A stretch of DNA of 64,000 nt from CADEFX01 sp963840425 (lineage in GTDB: Bacteria > Pseudomonadota > Alphaproteobacteria > Rhizobiales > Hyphomicrobiaceae): NCBI GenBank assembly GCA_963840425.1, contig CAWIYZ010000017.1:1-64000 (forward strand), read 5' to 3'. The translations under genes and the position numbers were made by a program. Positions 60,482 to 64,000 of the stretch are shown here, piece after piece (within the stretch, counting starts at the first letter, position 1; each line of letters opens with the position of its first letter). A model generated the notes under the pieces. That model worked only from the letters and a program-made list of their open reading frames with translations. It searched no databases and was not told the origin of the DNA.

Positions 60482-61261
60482 CTACATCGTGCCGGGGTAG
60501 CCGCCGCCATCGAGCAGCAGGTTCTGGCCGGTGATGAATCCAGCGTGGGCCGAGCACAGGAAGGCGGCGGCGGCCCCGAATTCCTCGGGCGTTCCGAAAC
60601 GTCCGGCCGGCACGGCCGACTGGCGCTGCTTCATGGCTTCCTCCATGGATACGCCTTGCAGCTCGGCCATGCGTTTCGTGCTGCCGCGCAGCCGATCGGT
60701 GTCGAACGGGCCTGGCAGAAGCGCATTGACCGTCACGTTGCGGCGGGCGGCCTTACGCGCGATCACGGCGACCGCGCCCGTGAGCCCTGCCCTGGCTCCA
60801 TTTGAGAGCTCGAGCGAGGCAATCGGCGCCTTCACCGACTGGCTGGTGATATTGACGATGCGGCCGAAGCCGCGGTCCATCATGCCGTAGACCGTCGCCT
60901 TGATGAGCGCCAGCGGCGTGATCATGTTCCACTCGACCGCCTTGCGCCAGTCGTCAAGGGTGAAGTCTTTGAAGTCCCCCGGAGGCGGGCCGCCGGCATT
61001 GTTGATCAGGATGTCCGGATTGGGACACGCTGCGAGAATCTGCTTGCGGCCCTCCTCGGTCGTCACGTCGCAGGCGATGGCGGTCACTTTGGCGCCGGAT
61101 GCCTTGCGGATTTCCTCGGCGGTCGCGTTGAGCGCCTCGGCGCCGCGTGCGGAGATCACCACATTGACGCCCTCCTTGGCGAGCGCCATGGCGCACCCTT
61201 TGCCCAGGCCCTTGGAGGCCGCGCAAACGATCGCCGTCCTGCCCTTGATGCCGAGTTCCAT
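60482..61261 (-). CDS. SDR-family oxidoreductase, divergent active site
   Basis: 259 residues. Rossmann start 'TAIVCAASKGLGKGCAMALA' with the Gly motif at about 13-19, 'CDVTTEEG', 'DILINNAGGPPPGDF' and the Ser in 'RIVNITSQSVKAPIASLELS'. The catalytic Tyr 13 residues after this Ser is Ser and the Lys four further is Arg, so the YxxxK pair is missing, as in a known BKR-like subgroup. The C-terminus ends 'ITGQNLLLDGGGYPGTM'. ATG 61261 has GGAGG 9 bases upstream. Catalytic role uncertain. Confidence 0.87.
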   Translation of the reverse strand: MELGIKGRTAIVCAASKGLGKGCAMALAKEGVNVVISARGAEALNATAEEIRKASGAKVTAIACDVTTEEGRKQILAACPNPDILINNAGGPPPGDFKDFTLDDWRKAVEWNMITPLALIKATVYGMMDRGFGRIVNITSQSVKAPIASLELSNGARAGLTGAVAVIARKAARRNVTVNALLPGPFDTDRLRGSTKRMAELQGVSMEEAMKQRQSAVPAGRFGTPEEFGAAAAFLCSAHAGFITGQNLLLDGGGYPGTM

Positions 61262-61356
61262 ACCCAACGCCTCCCTGCGTGTCAGAGTTGTCAGGGAGTG
61301 TGCACTGCTGCGTCAGGCGGTCAAGAAGCTTCGCGAATACCGATGCGTGTCAGGCC

Positions 61357-61614
61357 TCAAGGCGTTGGGCCCTTGTCCACATGCTTGGACGCCTGCTTGA
61401 GCTGCTCGAGCGCCATGGACATCTTGCGCGCTTCCTCGCGCGCCTCGGCGTTGCGCCGGCTGATTTCTGCGATCCATTCATTGTAGATCGCCGGATTGAC
61501 GCTCGCGATCTCGGCGAGCTCATGGGGTGGCTTTGCGAGGATCGAGGCAGCCAGCCGCTCGAGCTGAACCCGCATGATCGTGTCTTTCGTTGGGGAGGAC
61601 CCGCGTCGATGCAT
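61357..61614 (-). CDS. Small helical protein of unknown function
   Basis: 85 residues, Glu/Lys/Arg-rich and mostly helical: 'AEIASVNPAIYNEWIAEISR', 'REEARKMSMALEQLKQASKH'. No known motif. ATG 61614 has AGGAG 7 bases upstream, better than the inner ATG 61575. Composition and ribosome site support a real gene; function not recognised. Confidence 0.6.
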   Translation of the reverse strand: MHRRGSSPTKDTIMRVQLERLAASILAKPPHELAEIASVNPAIYNEWIAEISRRNAEAREEARKMSMALEQLKQASKHVDKGPTP

Positions 61615-61746
61615 TGCACCACTCCTGCCCTAGACATGGTGGAGCTTAGTACGTAGGCCGCATCATCAGGGTGACAAGGCTCATGCGGCCGATTGTTATC
61701 CACAGCCAACGATGATGCAGTGCGTTGTCGCAAATGCGAAATTTTC

Positions 61747-61768
61747 GTGACGTTCGTGGTGTCGTCAC
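61747..61768. promoter_or_regulatory. Inverted repeat upstream of chrBA
   Basis: GTGACG (61747-61752) and CGTCAC (61763-61768) with a 10-base spacer, 40 bases upstream of the presumed -35 of chrB. A candidate operator; ChrB of other bacteria is itself a chromate-responsive repressor, though this ChrB group is rhodanese-fused. Confidence 0.35.
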
Positions 61769-61806
61769 AATCGATGCGCGCGCTGCACAATGGCTGAAAG
61801 TGAGCA

Positions 61807-61835
61807 TTGACATTCGCTCTGTTGCTCACTTAATT
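61807..61835 (+). promoter_or_regulatory. Candidate promoter of chrBA
   Basis: TTGACA (61807-61812), spacer of 17 bases, TTAATT (61830-61835); about 80 bases before the chrB ATG, which itself follows GAGGAGG. Confidence 0.55.
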
Positions 61836-61917
61836 GCGAGGCATGGGGTTTCTCGCGATTACCCCGTGAGGCGGCAGCCCAAAGATCGCGTCCTTTCCCT
61901 CAATCGAGGAGGACGCC

Positions 61918-62739
61918 ATGCCGTCACCAACCGAGATCACCGTTTCTCAATTGTCCCGCCTTGTCGGTTTGCCGAACGCGCCGGCAATTATCGACGTTCG
62001 CATCGCCGAGGACGTAGCCGCAGACCCTCGCCTCGTTCCCGGCTCATGCGGCCGCGACTATCGCTCCGTGCAAGAGTGGGCGAGCGCCTATAGAGGCCGG
62101 CCGGCCATTGTCGTGTGCCAGAAGGGCCTGAAGCTGAGCCAGGGTGTCGCGGCGTGGATGCGCACTCAGGGTGTCGAAGCCCAGTCTCTCGAGGGCGGCT
62201 TCGAGGCTTGGCGAGCCGGCGAACAAGTGCTGCTCGGCACGAGCAAGCTGCCGCCACGCGATGCCCAGGGCCGGACCGTATGGGTGACGCGGGCGCGGCC
62301 GAAGGTCGATCGCATCGCCTGTCCGTGGCTGATCCGCCGCTTCATCGATCCACACGCCGTATTTCTCTTCGTTGCGCCTTCCGAGGTCCAGCTCGTTGCC
62401 GACCGCTTCAACGCGACGCCGTTCGACATCGACGATGTGTTCTGGAGCCATCGCGGCGAGACTTGCACCTTCGATACCATGATCGAGGAGTTCGGGCTGA
62501 AGTCGGCACCGCTTCTGAAGCTGGCGCGTATCGTCCGCGGCGCCGATACGGCGAGACTCGATTTGGAGCCGCAAGCCGCAGGATTGCTGGCGGCATCGCT
62601 TGGTTATTCGCGCATGTACAAGGATGACCTGGCACAGCTCGATGCGGTCATGCAGATGTACGATGCTTTCTATCGCTGGTGCCGCGATGCGAGCGAGGAG
62701 ACGCACAATTGGCCGTCGTCCGCGAAGGCTTCGTTGTAG
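61918..62739 (+). CDS. chrB: Rhodanese-ChrB fusion, chromate resistance protein
   Basis: 273 residues. The N-terminal rhodanese-like domain (1-105) has 'APAIIDVRIAEDVAADPRLV' and 'AIVVCQKGLKLSQGVAAWMR', with Cys in the active loop position. The C-terminal ChrB domain starts at about 118: 'WVTRARPKVDRIACPWLIRR', 'FIDPHAVFLFVAPSEV', 'TFDTMIEEFGLKS', 'YDAFYRWCRD'. ChrB accompanies the chromate pump ChrA. The next gene starts after 9 bases. Confidence 0.92.
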   Translation: MPSPTEITVSQLSRLVGLPNAPAIIDVRIAEDVAADPRLVPGSCGRDYRSVQEWASAYRGRPAIVVCQKGLKLSQGVAAWMRTQGVEAQSLEGGFEAWRAGEQVLLGTSKLPPRDAQGRTVWVTRARPKVDRIACPWLIRRFIDPHAVFLFVAPSEVQLVADRFNATPFDIDDVFWSHRGETCTFDTMIEEFGLKSAPLLKLARIVRGADTARLDLEPQAAGLLAASLGYSRMYKDDLAQLDAVMQMYDAFYRWCRDASEETHNWPSSAKASL

Positions 62740-62748
62740 GAGATGGCC

Positions 62749-64000
62749 ATGAATGAGGTTTCAGCCGTGTCCGCCTCGACGGGCGGCACGGCTCCCCAAC
62801 CGACGTTCGCCGAAGCCTTGCGGGTGTGGGCCAAGATCGGCATTACCTCCTTCGGCGGTCCGGCCGGCCAGATCGCGCTCATGCATCGCGTTCTGGTCGA
62901 GGAGAAAGAAGTGGATCGACGAGCGGCGCTATCTCAGCGCCCTCAACTTCTGCATGCTGCTGCCGGGGCCCGAGGCTACGCAGCTTGCGACGTATGTTGG
63001 CTGGCGGCTGCACGGCGTGAGGGGTGGGTTGGCCGCAGGCATCCTGTTCGTGCTTCCCGGCGCGCTCGTTATTTTGGCGCTGTCGATGATCTATGCGGCC
63101 TTCGGCAAGCTGCCGATTGCCGAGGCGCTTTTGGTGGGCGTCAAAGCCGCAGTGCTGGCGATCGTTGTCGAGGCGCTGCTGCGCATCGCCCGCCGCGGCC
63201 TCAAGGCCTCGGCCGACAAGGTGCTGGCGGCGGCGGCCTTCGTGGCCATCTTCTTCCTGATGGTTCCATTTCCGCTGATCGTGCTGGCCGCAGCGATCTT
63301 CGGCTACTTGCGCGGATCAGATCCGCCCGCGCCCGTGGTTGGCCCTAGCGCTGAGGTCCCGGTCGCACGCACAGTCGCAACCGCAATCCTGTGGCTCGCC
63401 ATCTGGATCGTTCCGCTTCTCGCCGTTGCCGCCGTTTTCGGGCAGGATCACGTGCTGACGCAGATCAGCTTGTTCTTCTCGAAGTTGGCGGTGGTGACCT
63501 TCGGCGGCGCCTATGCGGTGCTGGCCTACATGGCGCAGGACGTGGTGCAGCACTACGGGTGGCTCAGCGCCGGCGAGATGGTGGATGGGCTGGGGCTGGC
63601 CGAGACGACGCCCGGGCCGCTGATCCTCGTCACCGAGTTCGTCGGTTTCCTTGCCGCTTTCCGACATGGTGGTGGCAATGCCTGGGCCATGGGCGTGCTA
63701 GGCGCGGCGGTTACGCTGTGGGCGACGTTCGCGCCGTGCTTCCTGTGGATCTTTGTCGGCGCGCCGTACATCGAGCGCCTGCACACCGCGCCACGCCTGC
63801 AGTCCGCGCTGGCGGCCGTGACCGCGGCTGTGGTCGGCGTGATCCTCAACCTGACCGTGTGGTTTGCACTGCATGTGATCTTCGCGCGGGTCGGCGAGAC
63901 CTGGGCCGGGCCGGTGAGGCTGTATTTGCCCGACCTATCGAGCCTCGATTGGGTGGCGCTGGTGCTGGCCATCCTTGCCGTCGTGCTGCTGTTCGTGCTC
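62749..64000 (+). pseudogene. chrA: Chromate transporter ChrA, with a one-base frameshift and cut by the window end
   Basis: Chromate:proton antiporter. 'FAEALRVWAKIGITSFGGPA' is the N-terminal CHR motif. An extra G near 62907 breaks the frame; without it the text continues 'WIDERRYLSALNFCMLLPGP', 'EATQLATYVGWRLHG', and later the second-half motif 'KLAVVTFGGAYAVLAYMAQD' and 'GLAETTPGPLILVTEFVGFL'. ATG 62749 is preferred over 62743 because AGGAG lies 6 bases upstream. About 415 residues are in the window. Transcribed with chrB. Sequencing error or recent mutation. Confidence 0.88.

Noticed and set aside
1..64000. CRISPR array
   Set aside because: No regularly spaced short direct repeats and no cas genes were seen.

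Overview
The window is GC-rich chromosomal DNA from an alphaproteobacterium, most likely of the order Hyphomicrobiales (Rhizobiales). The evidence is the content: a CcrM-type GANTC methyltransferase, the cell-cycle receiver CpdR with a CtrA-like box upstream, the small alphaproteobacterial proteins DUF2842, DUF1036 and DUF1244, an L25 protein with a long Ala/Pro tail, and a tandem pair of rhizobial-type small RNAs carrying a CCUCCC motif. Genus and species cannot be fixed from the sequence alone.

Layout. (1) 1-4.9 kb: remains of an arylsulfatase, a TAXI-type TRAP transporter (fused permease plus binding protein) and an alpha/beta-hydrolase/OsmC fusion, all broken by frameshifts. (2) 5.1-11.6 kb: the remnant of an integrative element next to tRNA-Ser(GCT). 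It has a tyrosine integrase, a leftward block of overlapping genes (4-TM/winged-helix protein, XRE regulator, HGG zinc protein, UvrD-type helicase), and two genes that lost their 5' ends at one deletion junction near 9.83 kb. (3) 11.7-31.9 kb: conserved chromosomal core with rplY-pth-ychF, ctaA, rpmJ, two tRNAs, cpdR, the tandem sRNAs, hisN, rplM-rpsI and argC, plus two N-formylglutamate amidohydrolase paralogs, one fused to DUF1244. (4) 32-50.7 kb: catabolic and redox genes, including a tight five-gene operon of two luciferase-like flavin monooxygenases, two alpha/beta hydrolases and a 3-hydroxyisobutyrate-type dehydrogenase next to ETF-ubiquinone oxidoreductase; also MeaB, amidase, UDG, MoaB, and an amidohydrolase-aldolase pair. 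(5) 50.7-64 kb: rnhB, a radical SAM protein, two arsenosugar-type glycosyltransferases flanking a metallo-hydrolase, ccrM (frameshifted), TauE/SafE, an orphan sugar-binding protein, tandem RlpA paralogs, an SDR and chrBA (chrA frameshifted and running off the window).

Frameshifts are very dense in the first 9.1 kb and rare afterwards (ccrM and chrA only). That suggests either gene decay in an accessory region or a low-accuracy contig end. Non-coding signals worth attention are the tandem sRNAs at 24.0-24.4 kb and two copies of a composite two-hairpin repeat at 18.0 and 36.9 kb.
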